A stretch of 39,312 nucleotides of DNA from Streptosporangiaceae bacterium (GCA_019239975.1 JAFAZE010000026.1:1-39312), one strand, 5' to 3'; positions 26,278 through 34,609 are shown, counted from the stretch's first letter. The notes: generated by a model from the letters alone, not told the origin. Numbers and translations are program-made.

Positions 26278-26472
26278 GTATGGTGAGCCACGCGCGGGCG
26301 GTCACCAGGGCCTGCCGCGCGCACGTAGTGCTCGTCCGTCCACGTGCATGGTTCCGGAAGACAATCTTCGATTTGCCTTCGTGGCATATGCTAAATCTCA
26401 GCGTCGGCGCTATCTTTAATGAGCGGCCGGATGGTTCCCCTAGCTCCTCCACCAGCGGGCACAAACAAATGA

Positions 26473-27132
26473 TTAAAAGGGGTTAGGCCCAGAAGGGCGT
26501 CGCAGGCCCAGAGTATCGAGTGCCTCATCGAGGGCATCGCGGATTCCTGTGCCGAATGAAGGGGGTCCCGCAACAGTCAGTTTGACCCGCCACAGAAGGC
26601 CCTGGACTCGGATCGCGCCGCTTTCGACAACATCTCTGGCGAGTGTGGACTCCGATTCCCTGTGCATTCCTTCAAGACGTCCGACGAGATCGTACAACAC
26701 GGCTGGTCCCTCGGTCATGCGCTGCCAGTCCGGCAAAAGAATCGCTGTTTTGCTCACGTCGCCGCCAAACACCATTACGTCCCAGGGCAGCGCGCCTTGC
26801 TCCTTGGGGTGAACCGGGAAGCTGATGGGGCAATCGCTCTTCAATATAGCTAGTCTTGCGTGGTCCTCGCCCACTGACAGTGGCGCAGCCGGAGGGATCA
26901 CTGCCTGCGTTGGCTCAGCGAACGCAGGCAGCAGAGCGAATTCTGCAGCGGAGAGGTAAGTTAGCACCAGGCCTCTGCTGAACAGTACCGGATCCTCCGA
27001 TGGGAACCGGCGCTCCTGCCTACTCACAAATCCCTCAACCTCATGCACTGCACTCGGCATGTATTCAGCAATGCCTGCACGCCTGAGCTCTTCGTTGACG
27101 ACGGAAGCCTGTTCGTGTGAGAGGATCGTCAT
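26473..27132 (-). CDS. Orphan protein, second gene of a two-gene cassette
   Basis: This 219-residue product is soluble, has no signal peptide, and matches no family I recognise. Landmarks are the N-terminal MTILSHEQASVVNEELRRAG, a GLVLTYLSAAEFALLPAFAE segment that could be a buried helix, and a C-terminal WRVKLTVAGPPSFGTGIRDA with DALDEALDTLGL as closing helix. GGAG lies six bases before the ATG and overlaps the TAG of the upstream membrane-protein gene, so the pair is translationally coupled. GC content and codon use are visibly lower than in the neighbouring genes, which suggests recent acquisition. It may assist or regulate the membrane partner. Confidence 0.75.
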   Translation of the reverse strand: MTILSHEQASVVNEELRRAGIAEYMPSAVHEVEGFVSRQERRFPSEDPVLFSRGLVLTYLSAAEFALLPAFAEPTQAVIPPAAPLSVGEDHARLAILKSDCPISFPVHPKEQGALPWDVMVFGGDVSKTAILLPDWQRMTEGPAVLYDLVGRLEGMHRESESTLARDVVESGAIRVQGLLWRVKLTVAGPPSFGTGIRDALDEALDTLGLRRPSGPNPF

Positions 27133-27140
27133 GTCTGCTC

Positions 27141-27704
27141 CTAAATGCCGGATAATGAGGACGCGGGCGCGGTGATCAAGGCCCCGACGATACAGATGAG
27201 GCCGTACGCCAGCGCATACAAGCTGATGTTTAGCATGAGGCTGGCGATCGCCGCGCCCCAGGCTCCGGGGATTCCGCCGGCGGCAAGTGAATAGAGCAAG
27301 ATGCCGAGGACAACCCCCGCCGCAAGCGAGGCAGCACCGACATTCACCAAGGTGCTGCTGGCAGTGCCCTTTGCGATGAATGCGAACACCAACCCGAGAA
27401 CAACGCCTTCGACTGTGATTACGAGATTCGCTCCGTCTTTGAATGCCGCGCCCCAGTCCCTGTCTACCCCGGGCTCAGTCTCGGTGGCGCCTTCTGTTGC
27501 TGACTGAGCAGCCGATGCCGTGGTGCCTACCAGGCGTATCCAGCCGCGGTCCAGCAGCAAGTGCAGGCCGATCAGTCCGGCAAGGATCGACGTCGAGACC
27601 GTCAAAGCGAGCGGTACGGCCATCAGCCCCAGGGCAACTGACGCAGCACCCGCTCCGGTAAAGCACGCGATGCGAGTGGCCGTGATCAGTCCGACGGGCG
27701 TCAT
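27141..27704 (-). CDS. Small multi-helix membrane protein, first gene of a two-gene cassette
   Basis: This 187-residue protein has about five hydrophobic stretches: two near residues 5-50 (ACFTGAGAASVALGLMAVPL and SILAGLIGLHLLL) and three after residue 90 (VITVEGVVLGLVFAFIA, LAAGVVLGILLYSL and ISLYALAYGLICIVGALI). Between them is a Ser/Thr/Glu/Asp-rich cytoplasmic or exposed loop (SATEGATETEPGVDRDWGAA). I chose ATG 27704, with GGAGGG ten bases upstream, over the GTG at 27713. No transporter or enzyme family is recognised. It lies eight bases before the orphan soluble gene, and both sit next to the 3' end of tRNA-Lys. Confidence 0.72.
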   Translation of the reverse strand: MTPVGLITATRIACFTGAGAASVALGLMAVPLALTVSTSILAGLIGLHLLLDRGWIRLVGTTASAAQSATEGATETEPGVDRDWGAAFKDGANLVITVEGVVLGLVFAFIAKGTASSTLVNVGAASLAAGVVLGILLYSLAAGGIPGAWGAAIASLMLNISLYALAYGLICIVGALITAPASSLSGI

Positions 27705-27900
27705 CCGGCCCACCCCCTCCCCACAGTCCGATCATGGCATTCACAACAGCACTGGTCGAGGAAATGACACGAAGAGGTCTGATCTGACGGCGGTCACGAA
27801 ACCTGCGCTGAGACAACCATGTAGCGGACCAGCCGGATCAGTTCACTTTGGAGGCGGGTGGTTGGTACATAGGGCTGCCGAACCAAGCGTTTTCGCTGGC

Positions 27901-27975
27901 TGGTGGGGCGCCAGGGGGTCGAACCCTGAACCCACGGGTTAAAAGCCCGCTGCTCTGCCATTGAGCTAACGCCCC
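27901..27975 (-). tRNA. tRNA-Lys (anticodon TTT)
   Basis: On the minus strand the acceptor GGGGCGT pairs with GCGCCCC (last pair T-G). The D-stem is GCTC/GAGC, the anticodon stem-loop GCGGG-CTTTTAA-CCCGT reads TTT, and the T-arm is CAGGG-TTCGACC-CCCTG. The 3' CCA is encoded at 27903-27901. It is a complete cloverleaf. Confidence 0.95.
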
Positions 27976-28160
27976 GCGGCGCCGCCGGGCTGACGCCCAC
28001 GGCACCGTACGGTTGGAACCGGACGCGGCACGCGTAGCCCGTCCCGTTCCGTAAAAATTACCCGGCGGCACCACGACGATGCGGCGCCCCAGCACGAAGC
28101 GTACCGATTTCGCGGCCCGGCCGTCAGCGGCGGCCGGTGACGCGAGCCGGATTGCGGGCG

Positions 28161-28284
28161 CGAGCGTGCCGCGGGCGCGCCGGGCCGTGAGCCGAGCGTG
28201 CCGCGAGCGCGGCCGGGCCGTGAGCCGAGCGTGCCGCGAGCGCGGCCGGCCGTGAGCCGAGCGTGCCGTGAGCCGAGCGTGCCG
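28161..28284 (-). repeat. Tandem repeat of about 33 bp after the acyl-CoA dehydrogenase gene
   Basis: The core CGAGCGTGCCGCG-type unit recurs at 28161, 28193, 28226, 28258 and 28274, with periods of 32, 33, 32 and 16. Complete units contain GCCGCGAGCGCGGC, a 6-bp inverted repeat with a two-base centre (28200-28213, 28233-28246), which can fold into a hairpin. The array begins directly after the stop codon of the dehydrogenase and may act as a multi-hairpin terminator. No gene is in it. Confidence 0.6.
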
Positions 28285-28286
28285 CG

Positions 28287-29447
28287 TCACCTGTACGCGG
28301 ACAAGCCGGTGATCTCCTGGCCGACCGCAAGCGCGTGAATCTCCTCCGTGCCCTCGTAGGTCAGCACCGATTCCAGGTTGTTCGCGTGCCGCATCACGGG
28401 GTACTCGAGCGTGATCCCGCTGGCGCCCAGTATGGTGCGCGCCTGCCGGGCGATGTCGATCGCCGACCTGACGTTGGCCATTTTGCCGATGCTGACCTGC
28501 GCCGGCGTGATCGTCCCCGCGGCCTTCAGCCGGCCCAGGTGCAGCGCGAGGAGCTGGGCCTGGCTCAGCGATACCGCCATCCAGGCGAGCTTTGACTGGG
28601 TGAGCTGGAACCCCGCGACGGGTTTGCCGAACTGGGTGCGGGTTCCGGCGTACGACACCGCGCTCTCGTAGCAGGTGCGCGCCGAGCCGGTGACGCCCCA
28701 CAAAATGCCGAACCGTGCCTCGCTGAGGCAGGACAGCGGTCCCTTCAGCCCCGAGACGCCGGGCAGCACCGCCGAATCGGGGAGCCGGACCGAGTCGAAG
28801 TGCAGTTCCGATGAGATCGAGGCGCGCAGCGAAAGCTTCTTGTGGATGTCGCGCGCGGTGAAGCCGCGCGTCCCGCGCGGCACGAGGAAGCCGCGGATGC
28901 CCTCGGGCGTGGCGGCCCACACGACGGCGATGTCCGCAATCGACCCGTTCGTGATCCACATCTTGGTGCCGGAGAGCACCCAGCCGGAGCCGTCGCGCCT
29001 GGCCGAAGTCCGCATCCCGCCCGGGTCGGAGCCATGGTCCGGCTCGGTGAGGCCGAAGCAGCCGATCGCCTCGCCCGCGGCCATCCGGGGGAGCCACTCG
29101 GCTTTCTGCTCCTCCGAGCCGTACCGCCAGATCGGGTACATCGCGAGCGACCCCTGAACGGACGCGGCGCTGCGCAGCCCGGAGTCGGCCGCCTCGAGTT
29201 CCCGGCACGCGACCCCGTAGGCCACCGGGCCGAGCCCCGCGCAGCCGTATCCCACGAGATGCATGCCGAACAGGCCGAGTTTGCCCAGCTCGGTGAGGAT
29301 CTCGTGGGGCAGCGTGCCGGCCTCGAACCAGTCGGCGACGTACGGCAGCACGTGGTCGGCGGCGAACGCCCGCACGGTGTCCCGGATGAGCCGCTCCTCG
29401 TCGGTCAGCTGATCGTCGATGTGCAGCAGGTCACTACCCGATGACAT
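28287..29447 (-). CDS. Acyl-CoA dehydrogenase, glutaryl-CoA dehydrogenase-like
   Basis: This 386-residue flavoenzyme should oxidise, and perhaps decarboxylate, glutaryl-CoA or a related short acyl-CoA. Features are SVQGSLAMYPIWRYGSEEQK near residue 97, the FAD/substrate motif CFGLTEPDHGSDPGGM near 130, WITNGSIADIAVVWA, YAGTRTQFGKPVAGFQ, and the catalytic Glu in LTYEGTEEIHALAVGQ near residue 365. The SVQxSL segment and the YEGT-x-x-IHAL pattern are closest to glutaryl-CoA dehydrogenases, which act in lysine and tryptophan breakdown. It starts at ATG 29447 and is divergent from the PspC gene, with no operon partner. Confidence 0.9.
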   Translation of the reverse strand: MSSGSDLLHIDDQLTDEERLIRDTVRAFAADHVLPYVADWFEAGTLPHEILTELGKLGLFGMHLVGYGCAGLGPVAYGVACRELEAADSGLRSAASVQGSLAMYPIWRYGSEEQKAEWLPRMAAGEAIGCFGLTEPDHGSDPGGMRTSARRDGSGWVLSGTKMWITNGSIADIAVVWAATPEGIRGFLVPRGTRGFTARDIHKKLSLRASISSELHFDSVRLPDSAVLPGVSGLKGPLSCLSEARFGILWGVTGSARTCYESAVSYAGTRTQFGKPVAGFQLTQSKLAWMAVSLSQAQLLALHLGRLKAAGTITPAQVSIGKMANVRSAIDIARQARTILGASGITLEYPVMRHANNLESVLTYEGTEEIHALAVGQEITGLSAYR

Positions 29448-29539
29448 GGCGGCGCGTCCTTTCTTGCCGGATGGTGATCAGGGTATTAACGGGGAGAATC
29501 CTGATGTCTGGCACCTTCCAAGTGGGCATTATCGTAGAC

Positions 29540-29797
29540 ATGACCGAAAACAACAGCAGCGGGGGCAAGCGGCTCTTCCGGCGCCGGGAGGGCCGGATGG
29601 TCGCCGGGGTCTGCACCGGGCTCGCCGCGTACTTCCGAGTCGACACGAACCTGGTCCGGCTGGCCTTCGCTGTCTTCTCCATCTTCTACGGGCTTGGCGT
29701 TCTGGCATACCTCATCGCGTGGGTCATCATCCCGGAGGAAGGAGAGGGCGCTTCGATAGCGGAGTCCTTCGTCAGCAAGCAGCGCGACCGGTCCTGA
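29540..29797 (+). CDS. Small PspC-domain membrane protein
   Basis: This 85-residue protein is a stand-alone PspC domain. RLFRRREGRMVAGVCTGLAAYF is followed by VDTNLVRLAFAVFSIFYGLGVLAYLIAWVIIPEE, a single membrane hairpin. PspC proteins are linked to envelope stress, but small actinobacterial members have no proven role. I chose the ATG at 29540 (MTENNSSGGKR); a longer frame from 29441 starts with residues unlike the family. No ribosome site is obvious before 29540, so a leaderless or weakly translated transcript is possible. It is divergent from the acyl-CoA dehydrogenase and convergent with an MFS gene 13 bases away. Confidence 0.85.
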   Translation: MTENNSSGGKRLFRRREGRMVAGVCTGLAAYFRVDTNLVRLAFAVFSIFYGLGVLAYLIAWVIIPEEGEGASIAESFVSKQRDRS

Positions 29798-29810
29798 GCG
29801 CGGCCGGTCC

Positions 29811-31148
29811 TCACTGCTGGCCGCGCTGGTCAGCGATCACCTTGCCGCGTAGCTGGCTCCAGCTCATCGCGAGGCCGGTCGCCGCGCACAGGCCAAGCAG
29901 CCCGGCCAGGCTGACCGCCATGGGCGCGCCGATCGTCTCGGCGGCCGCGCCCCCGGCCAGGATGCCCACGCCCTGCACGGCGTACAAGCCTGACTGCGCC
30001 ACGCCGAAGGCGCGTGCCCGGTTGCCGGGCTCGAGCGACCGGGCGAACGCCGAGACCGCGGCGAGCTGGAACGCGCCGCCGACCCCGGCGAGAACCCAGA
30101 GCGCCAGGACGACTCCGAGCGGCGGGTTCCACGCGCTGCCGATGAGTGGGGCGCACGATGCCATGGCGAGCCAGCCCATCGACCTGATCTGCTCCGACGG
30201 CGTCACCAGCCGCCCGAACAGGAGGGCGCCGGCCACCGTGCCGAGCGGCATCGCGGCCATCAGCAGCCCCACGGTGAGCGCCGTTCCGTGCAGTGAGTGC
30301 GCGTAGGGCGCGGCGAGCCCCTCCGGCACGATGTAGAAACCCGCCAGCCAGCCGAACAGCAGGAGGTTGCGTAGCACCGGGCTGCCGAACACGGTGCGGA
30401 TGCCGTCGGCGGACACCGACCACATGGACGGTCTCTTGCCGGGCTCGCGCGGTGGTGCGGGCCGTGCTTTCACCGCGGCAAGAGCAACAAGAGCGGAGAT
30501 ACCGAACGAAACCGAGTCGATCCCCAGGGTCCGGTACGGGTCCAGGGTGGCCACGACCGCGGCGCCTGCTACGAATCCGAGGATCTGACTCGCCTGGTGG
30601 GTGATGTTCCCGATCGCCGTGCCCACCGTGAGCTGATCGCCGGTGAGCACGTCGGGAAGCAGCGCGGACCGCGCCGAGCCGAACGGCGCGCCGAGCAGCA
30701 CCGTGCCGAAGAGCAGGACGCACAGCACGGGCAGCGGAACGCCGGGTATCGCCATCACCCCCACGGTTCCCATCCGTATCAGGTCACACAGGATCATGAC
30801 CCGGCGCCGGGGGAACAGGTCGGCCAGCCCGGACAGCAGCGGGCCGCCCGCGATGGGCGGCAGGTAGGTGAGCGCGTACACCAGGGCCGTGAGGAACGCC
30901 GAACCGGTCCGGCGGTAGACCAGGATGGCGATCGCGACCTGGGCGAACTGGTCCCCGACGTTGGACAGGACCTGGGCGGCCCATAGCCAGCGGAATTCGC
31001 GAACCGCGAAGACCTCGTGATACGACGCCCGCCGCTCCCGCTCGCGCCGGTGGCGCCCGGCCTCGGGCGGGCGCGCGACGGCGGGCGGCCGTGCCGGATC
31101 AGGCCCCGGTCCCAGCGCCCTCAGCCGGGGCTGGCGCTCGCTCGTCAT
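29811..31148 (-). CDS. MFS exporter (MFS_3, transmembrane secretion effector type)
   Basis: This 445-residue, 12-helix transporter has a soluble Arg/Pro-rich N-terminal stretch of about 45 residues. The first helices follow, with WLWAAQVLSNVGDQFAQVAIA and VYALTYLPPIAGGPLLSGLAD, where the loop RRRVMILCDLIRMG plays the role of motif A. The pattern is that of the EntS/MFS_3 group, which exports siderophores or other small metabolites and macrolides. No biosynthetic genes are nearby to suggest a substrate. The second half includes SGLYAVQGVGILAGGAAAE. It starts at ATG 31148 and stands alone upstream of the tRNA cluster. Confidence 0.88.
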   Translation of the reverse strand: MTSERQPRLRALGPGPDPARPPAVARPPEAGRHRRERERRASYHEVFAVREFRWLWAAQVLSNVGDQFAQVAIAILVYRRTGSAFLTALVYALTYLPPIAGGPLLSGLADLFPRRRVMILCDLIRMGTVGVMAIPGVPLPVLCVLLFGTVLLGAPFGSARSALLPDVLTGDQLTVGTAIGNITHQASQILGFVAGAAVVATLDPYRTLGIDSVSFGISALVALAAVKARPAPPREPGKRPSMWSVSADGIRTVFGSPVLRNLLLFGWLAGFYIVPEGLAAPYAHSLHGTALTVGLLMAAMPLGTVAGALLFGRLVTPSEQIRSMGWLAMASCAPLIGSAWNPPLGVVLALWVLAGVGGAFQLAAVSAFARSLEPGNRARAFGVAQSGLYAVQGVGILAGGAAAETIGAPMAVSLAGLLGLCAATGLAMSWSQLRGKVIADQRGQQ

Positions 31149-31425
31149 GCGTGACCTAACGGGACCTCCCGCGGCGATGCTTCGGTGACCATGCGAGGCC
31201 GAAGTAACCAGCTTCCTTCCCCAGTATCAGCACTGAGTAATCTCCATAGCGCTTACCGTGTCTGATTGACGAGGTCTTCGCAAGGGGTATCTTCTTCAAA
31301 GGGCAGCGAGTGCCGCTGCCCCGTCCGGCGGATCGTAACGCTTTGCTGGTTGCGGTGTCTGTCCCCTATGCTGTGTCAGTCCCCGACGGCGGGCTGATGT
31401 GGCTGCGGTGGCCAACACCGCCGGA
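31149..31425. promoter_or_regulatory. Upstream region of the tRNA cluster
   Basis: This 277-bp gap holds the divergent promoters for the MFS gene (minus) and the tRNA cluster (plus). An AT-richer part lies around 31225-31300. No protein gene or hairpin array is evident. Confidence 0.35.
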
Positions 31426-31498
31426 GCCCCCATCGTCTAGTGGCCTAGGACACCGCCCTTTCAAGGCGGCGGCACGGGTTCGAATCCCGTTGGGGGCA
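31426..31498 (+). tRNA. tRNA-Glu (anticodon TTC)
   Basis: GCCCCCA pairs with TGGGGGC, the anticodon stem-loop CCGCC-CTTTCAA-GGCGG reads TTC, and the T-arm is ACGGG-TTCGAAT-CCCGT. It ends in A; no CCA is encoded, as the next bases are CCG. Confidence 0.95.
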
Positions 31499-31522
31499 CC
31501 GCAGGCGCAAGCCGGCACTGTT

Positions 31523-31597
31523 GGTCCTGTAGAGCAGCTTGGAGTGCTCGCCACCCTGTCAAGGTGGAGGTCGCGGGTTCAAATCCCGTCAGGACCG
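31523..31597 (+). tRNA. tRNA-Asp (anticodon GTC)
   Basis: GGTCCTG pairs with CAGGACC, the anticodon stem-loop CCACC-CTGTCAA-GGTGG reads GTC, and the T-arm is GCGGG-TTCAAAT-CCCGT. It ends in G without an encoded CCA. It follows tRNA-Glu by 24 bases and is probably co-transcribed. Confidence 0.95.
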
Positions 31598-31625
31598 CCG
31601 GGTAGGCCCCCTGGGTCCCCGCTGA

Positions 31626-31699
31626 GGTCAGGTAGCTCAGTTGGTACGAGCGTCCGCCTGAAAAGCGGAAGGTCGGCAGTTCGACCCTGCCCCTGACCA
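31626..31699 (+). tRNA. tRNA-Phe (anticodon GAA), probable integration target
   Basis: GGTCAGG pairs with CCTGACC, the D-arm is GCTCAGTTGGTACGAGC, the anticodon stem-loop TCCGC-CTGAAAA-GCGGA reads GAA, and the T-arm is GGCAG-TTCGACC-CTGCC. It ends in A without a full CCA. An integrase gene begins 63 bases downstream, so the 3' half of this gene is the likely attL site. Confidence 0.95.
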
Positions 31700-31730
31700 C
31701 ATATCGAAGCCTCAGTGGTTAGCCCTCCTG

Positions 31731-31746
31731 CCTGCGGAAACGCAGG
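31731..31746 (+). terminator. GAAA-tetraloop hairpin between tRNA-Phe and integrase
   Basis: CCTGCG-GAAA-CGCAGG is a perfect 6-bp stem with a stable tetraloop, 31 bases after tRNA-Phe and 16 bases before the integrase ATG. It may end the tRNA transcript and limit read-through into the integrase. Confidence 0.5.
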
Positions 31747-31762
31747 AAGCGAGGCAGTGAAG

Positions 31763-33112
31763 ATGACGCAGGCACCGGCCGCGATCTTCAAGATCCCCAC
31801 AGAATCCCCACAACCGGCCCGCAAGGCCGCCCGCCCCGCGCGGCGGGCGAAGGCCGGCCGCCCGGCACCCGGCCGGGTCCTCGCGAACGGCACCGGGCGC
31901 ACCGCCACCCGGGGCGGCGGCGAGGTCATCGAGCTGGACTATGGCATCACCGTGTACCCGGACCGCGAGGAGAAGGGCCGCTGGCGCGCAGTCTGGTACG
32001 AGGACGGTAAACGGCAGCAGTGCGAGGCGGGAACCGAGCAGAAGCTGGCCGCAAAGCTGGAGAAGGTCACCGAGCGGCTGGAAGCAGACGCGCCGAACAT
32101 GAAACTGCCCGGCGCGGCCCTGATCGCGCATTACCTCGACCCTGACCGCCTTCCCGTCGACGAGCGCTGGTCGCGCAGGCATGCCGACACACAGCGCCGG
32201 CTGTGCGAGCGGTTCGCCGCCCCGGTCATCGACGCGGTCACCTGCCAGGACATCAAGACCGGCCACACGCAGAAGATCGTCAACGCCGCTCCCACCCCTG
32301 GGGAAGGCAACCGGGTCCACCGGATGATCTCTGCCCTGGTCAGCGTCGGCCTGGAAGGCGGGTACCTGGCCAACCCGCGGCTGGCGAGGGTGCACTGGCA
32401 GGCAGGCGACCGGGAGCTACCCGCCCCGCGGGTGACGGTGGCGGGGGAATCGGCGCTGTGGGTCGACCCCGCCGAGATCCCGGCCGGCAGCGACATCGGC
32501 AAGCTCGGCCGGGCGCTGGCCGCCGGACGGCACGGAGAGCGGGACGAGCTGATGGCCAGCACCGCCGCCTACAGCGGGCTGCGCTGGGGCGAGCTGGCCG
32601 CGCTCACCATCCCGCAGGTCGACCAGGCAGACCGGGTGATCACCGTAGACCGCAAGGTGGTCGAGGTCGCCGGGCACCTGTACGTCGAGGCGCCCAAGTG
32701 CCGGAAGTACCGCCGGACGATCTACCCGCGCCGCACGCCGGACGGTTACCCGCTCGCCGAGCGGCTCGCCGCCAGGATCGAGGAGGCCCGCGGCGAGCAG
32801 CAGGCCGGAACCAACCCGCTCGGGCTGATCTTCCCCTCACCGAAGGGAAAGCACTGGCGCTCGTCCAACTTCAACCGCGGCGTCCTCCAGCGCGCCTACC
32901 TGGCCATCGGCTGGCGCGACGCCGAGGGCAACGGCCGGTGGACCTGGCACAGCCTGCGGCACGTGTTCTGCACCACCGCCTTGTTCGTGTGGAAGCTCGA
33001 CCCCACCGACGTGTCCCGCATGGCCGGTCACGCCAACTACCGCATCACGCTCGACATGTACGTCGGCTCCACCGCCGGCGTCCTCGACCGTGCCCGCCAG
33101 GCCACCGACTAG
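31763..33112 (+). CDS. Site-specific tyrosine recombinase (integrase)
   Basis: This 449-residue phage-type integrase should insert and excise the element at tRNA-Phe. The catalytic set is complete: Arg274 in SGLRWGELAAL, a Lys in the RKVVEVAGHLYVEAPKCRK hairpin, His396 and Arg399 in WHSLRHVF, His423 in AGHANYR, and the nucleophile Tyr433 in LDMYVG. The N-terminal part has the arm-binding region (YGITVYPDREEKGRWRAVWY) after a basic, Pro/Ala-rich leader. I chose ATG 31763 with GAGG eight bases upstream. A strong hairpin follows the stop codon directly. Confidence 0.93.
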   Translation: MTQAPAAIFKIPTESPQPARKAARPARRAKAGRPAPGRVLANGTGRTATRGGGEVIELDYGITVYPDREEKGRWRAVWYEDGKRQQCEAGTEQKLAAKLEKVTERLEADAPNMKLPGAALIAHYLDPDRLPVDERWSRRHADTQRRLCERFAAPVIDAVTCQDIKTGHTQKIVNAAPTPGEGNRVHRMISALVSVGLEGGYLANPRLARVHWQAGDRELPAPRVTVAGESALWVDPAEIPAGSDIGKLGRALAAGRHGERDELMASTAAYSGLRWGELAALTIPQVDQADRVITVDRKVVEVAGHLYVEAPKCRKYRRTIYPRRTPDGYPLAERLAARIEEARGEQQAGTNPLGLIFPSPKGKHWRSSNFNRGVLQRAYLAIGWRDAEGNGRWTWHSLRHVFCTTALFVWKLDPTDVSRMAGHANYRITLDMYVGSTAGVLDRARQATD

Positions 33113-33113
33113 A

Positions 33114-33147
33114 CCATGCCCGGCCGCGATGAAGGGACCGGGCATGG
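33114..33147 (+). terminator. 10-bp perfect hairpin after the integrase gene
   Basis: CCATGCCCGG at 33114-33123 pairs perfectly with CCGGGCATGG at 33138-33147, starting two bases after the integrase stop. It probably separates integrase transcription from the next gene. Confidence 0.7.
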
Positions 33148-33200
33148 CTCACGCGGGGCGTGCGCTGCCCGGTTCCTCCGCGCAGTCATGGAGGAACAGC

Positions 33201-33677
33201 ATGACTGACACGGATTTCCTTCAGCCCGACCTGGGCCCGCTGTGCGCCGCAGCCGAGGCTGCGGAACTCGCGCAGGCAGCATCCGGGCTAGTCAGTATCG
33301 ACGGGTGCCGCCTGGCGGGCAATGACCCGCTGGCGCCGCTCGCCCGTGATATCGCCCGCTCGATGACTGAGGCGGTCCTGACCGTGCACCACCGCGCCCG
33401 GCGTTACCCGCTGTACCGGCTCGGCGGGGTGTGCCTGCTCGCGGTCCCGCCAGGACTGGCTGACGGACCCGCCGGGGTCGCGGTGTCATGGACCCCGCAC
33501 AACCTGCTCGTGCTGGACTGGGACCAGTACGGCACCTACGTCGGCACCCAGCAGGCCATGAATACCGCGCTCGGCGGCGTGCTGCGCGCCTTCGGTTACC
33601 TGGTCACGCCGTTCGGGTTCGGCGGTGCCTGGCTCGTCACCGGCCGCCGCGACGATGACCCGGGAGCGGGCCGGTGA
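33201..33677 (+). CDS. Orphan 158-residue protein of the integrative island
   Basis: It starts at ATG 33201 with GGAGGA five bases upstream. The product is soluble, with an Ala-rich helical N-terminus (LCAAAEAAELAQAASGL) and a middle DIARSMTEAVLTVHHRARRY. The second half has strands such as VCLLAVPPGLADGPAG, HNLLVLDWDQYGTYVGT and LRAFGYLVTPFGFGGAWLVTG. I do not recognise it. It overlaps the DUF2637 gene by four bases (GTGA), so the two are coupled and probably act together in element maintenance or transfer. Confidence 0.75.
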   Translation: MTDTDFLQPDLGPLCAAAEAAELAQAASGLVSIDGCRLAGNDPLAPLARDIARSMTEAVLTVHHRARRYPLYRLGGVCLLAVPPGLADGPAGVAVSWTPHNLLVLDWDQYGTYVGTQQAMNTALGGVLRAFGYLVTPFGFGGAWLVTGRRDDDPGAGR

Positions 33678-34585
33678 CCGCGCTCGCCGCCCCGGCCATC
33701 ACGAGCCGCTACCTGCCCGCCGTCAGCGGCGGCGTGGACCGGGCGATCCGCGTTTCCACGGCGGCCGTCGTGCTCGCCGTGGCGGGCATCGCGGCGTACA
33801 TCTCGTACTGGCACGCCTACGCCGTCGTCCGCGAGTACGGCGAGACCGGCGTGACCGCCCGGCTCGAACCCGCCACGATCGACGGCCTGGTGTACGCGTC
33901 CAGCATGGTCATCTTGTACGCCGCACGGCACCGCGTCCCGGTCCCTAAGCTAGCCCGCTGGATGCTCACGCTCGGCATCCTCGCCTCGCTCGCCGTGAAC
34001 GTGGCCCAGGGCTGGTCCCACGGCCTCGTCGGCGCGGTTGTCGCCGCCTGGCCCGCGGTCAGCCTCGTCGGCTCGTATGAGCTGCTCGCCTGGATCATCC
34101 GGACCGCGGCAAGCGGCGGGCCGGACCACGTACCAGCGGCGGACCAACACCGCCCGCTGGCGGATCATGCCGGCACCGGCCCGTGGACCGCTCCCGGACC
34201 GGCGGCTGATGCCGGACCACTGAACCGGTGCGGGCAGGTCATCGGGCTGGAGCCCGCCATCGGAGCCAACTCCGAGTTCCCGGTTCCCGCAGCGGTCGCC
34301 GACCCGCGAACCGACGCGGGCCTGGGTGTACGGGACCACCCGGACCACGCGGACCAGGCAGCGGACCACGCGGACCAGGTTCCCGGCTCGCTGCCTGCGC
34401 CTGGTGCCAGAAGCGGCGAGATCGACACGAAGGCCGCCGCGGTGGCCGCTTACCGGGCTAGCCTCGAAGCAGGCAAGCCGCTTTCGGAGCGCAGGCTCGC
34501 GGGCATGTTCGGCAAGACCTCACGGCGCTGGGCGCGCAGCTGCATGGCCGAAGTGAAGCAGAGCCCGAGCCCGGTACCTGCTTAG
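33674..34585 (+). CDS. DUF2637-type membrane protein with C-terminal helix-turn-helix-like region
   Basis: This 303-residue protein starts at GTG 33674. The first 155 residues hold about four membrane helices (STAAVVLAVAGIAAYISYWH, ATIDGLVYASSMVILYAA, LARWMLTLGILASLAVNVAQ, AVVAAWPAVSLVGSYELLAW), matching the DUF2637 proteins found in Streptomyces plasmids and integrative elements, where they are sometimes grouped with spread functions. A long Pro/Asp/His-rich linker follows with DHADQ repeats near 225-240. The C-terminus (AAVAAYRASLEAGKPLSERR, LAGMFGKTSRRWARSCMAE) resembles a helix-turn-helix. It may link the membrane to DNA. A strong terminator follows. Confidence 0.8.
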   Translation: MTALAAPAITSRYLPAVSGGVDRAIRVSTAAVVLAVAGIAAYISYWHAYAVVREYGETGVTARLEPATIDGLVYASSMVILYAARHRVPVPKLARWMLTLGILASLAVNVAQGWSHGLVGAVVAAWPAVSLVGSYELLAWIIRTAASGGPDHVPAADQHRPLADHAGTGPWTAPGPAADAGPLNRCGQVIGLEPAIGANSEFPVPAAVADPRTDAGLGVRDHPDHADQAADHADQVPGSLPAPGARSGEIDTKAAAVAAYRASLEAGKPLSERRLAGMFGKTSRRWARSCMAEVKQSPSPVPA

Positions 34586-34609
34586 AAATCTGCCTATCCA
34601 TCGACAAGA

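Noticed and set aside
31426..31699. tRNA-Glu/Asp/Phe cluster as an unusual array.
   Set aside because: This order is common in actinobacteria and all three cloverleaves look normal.
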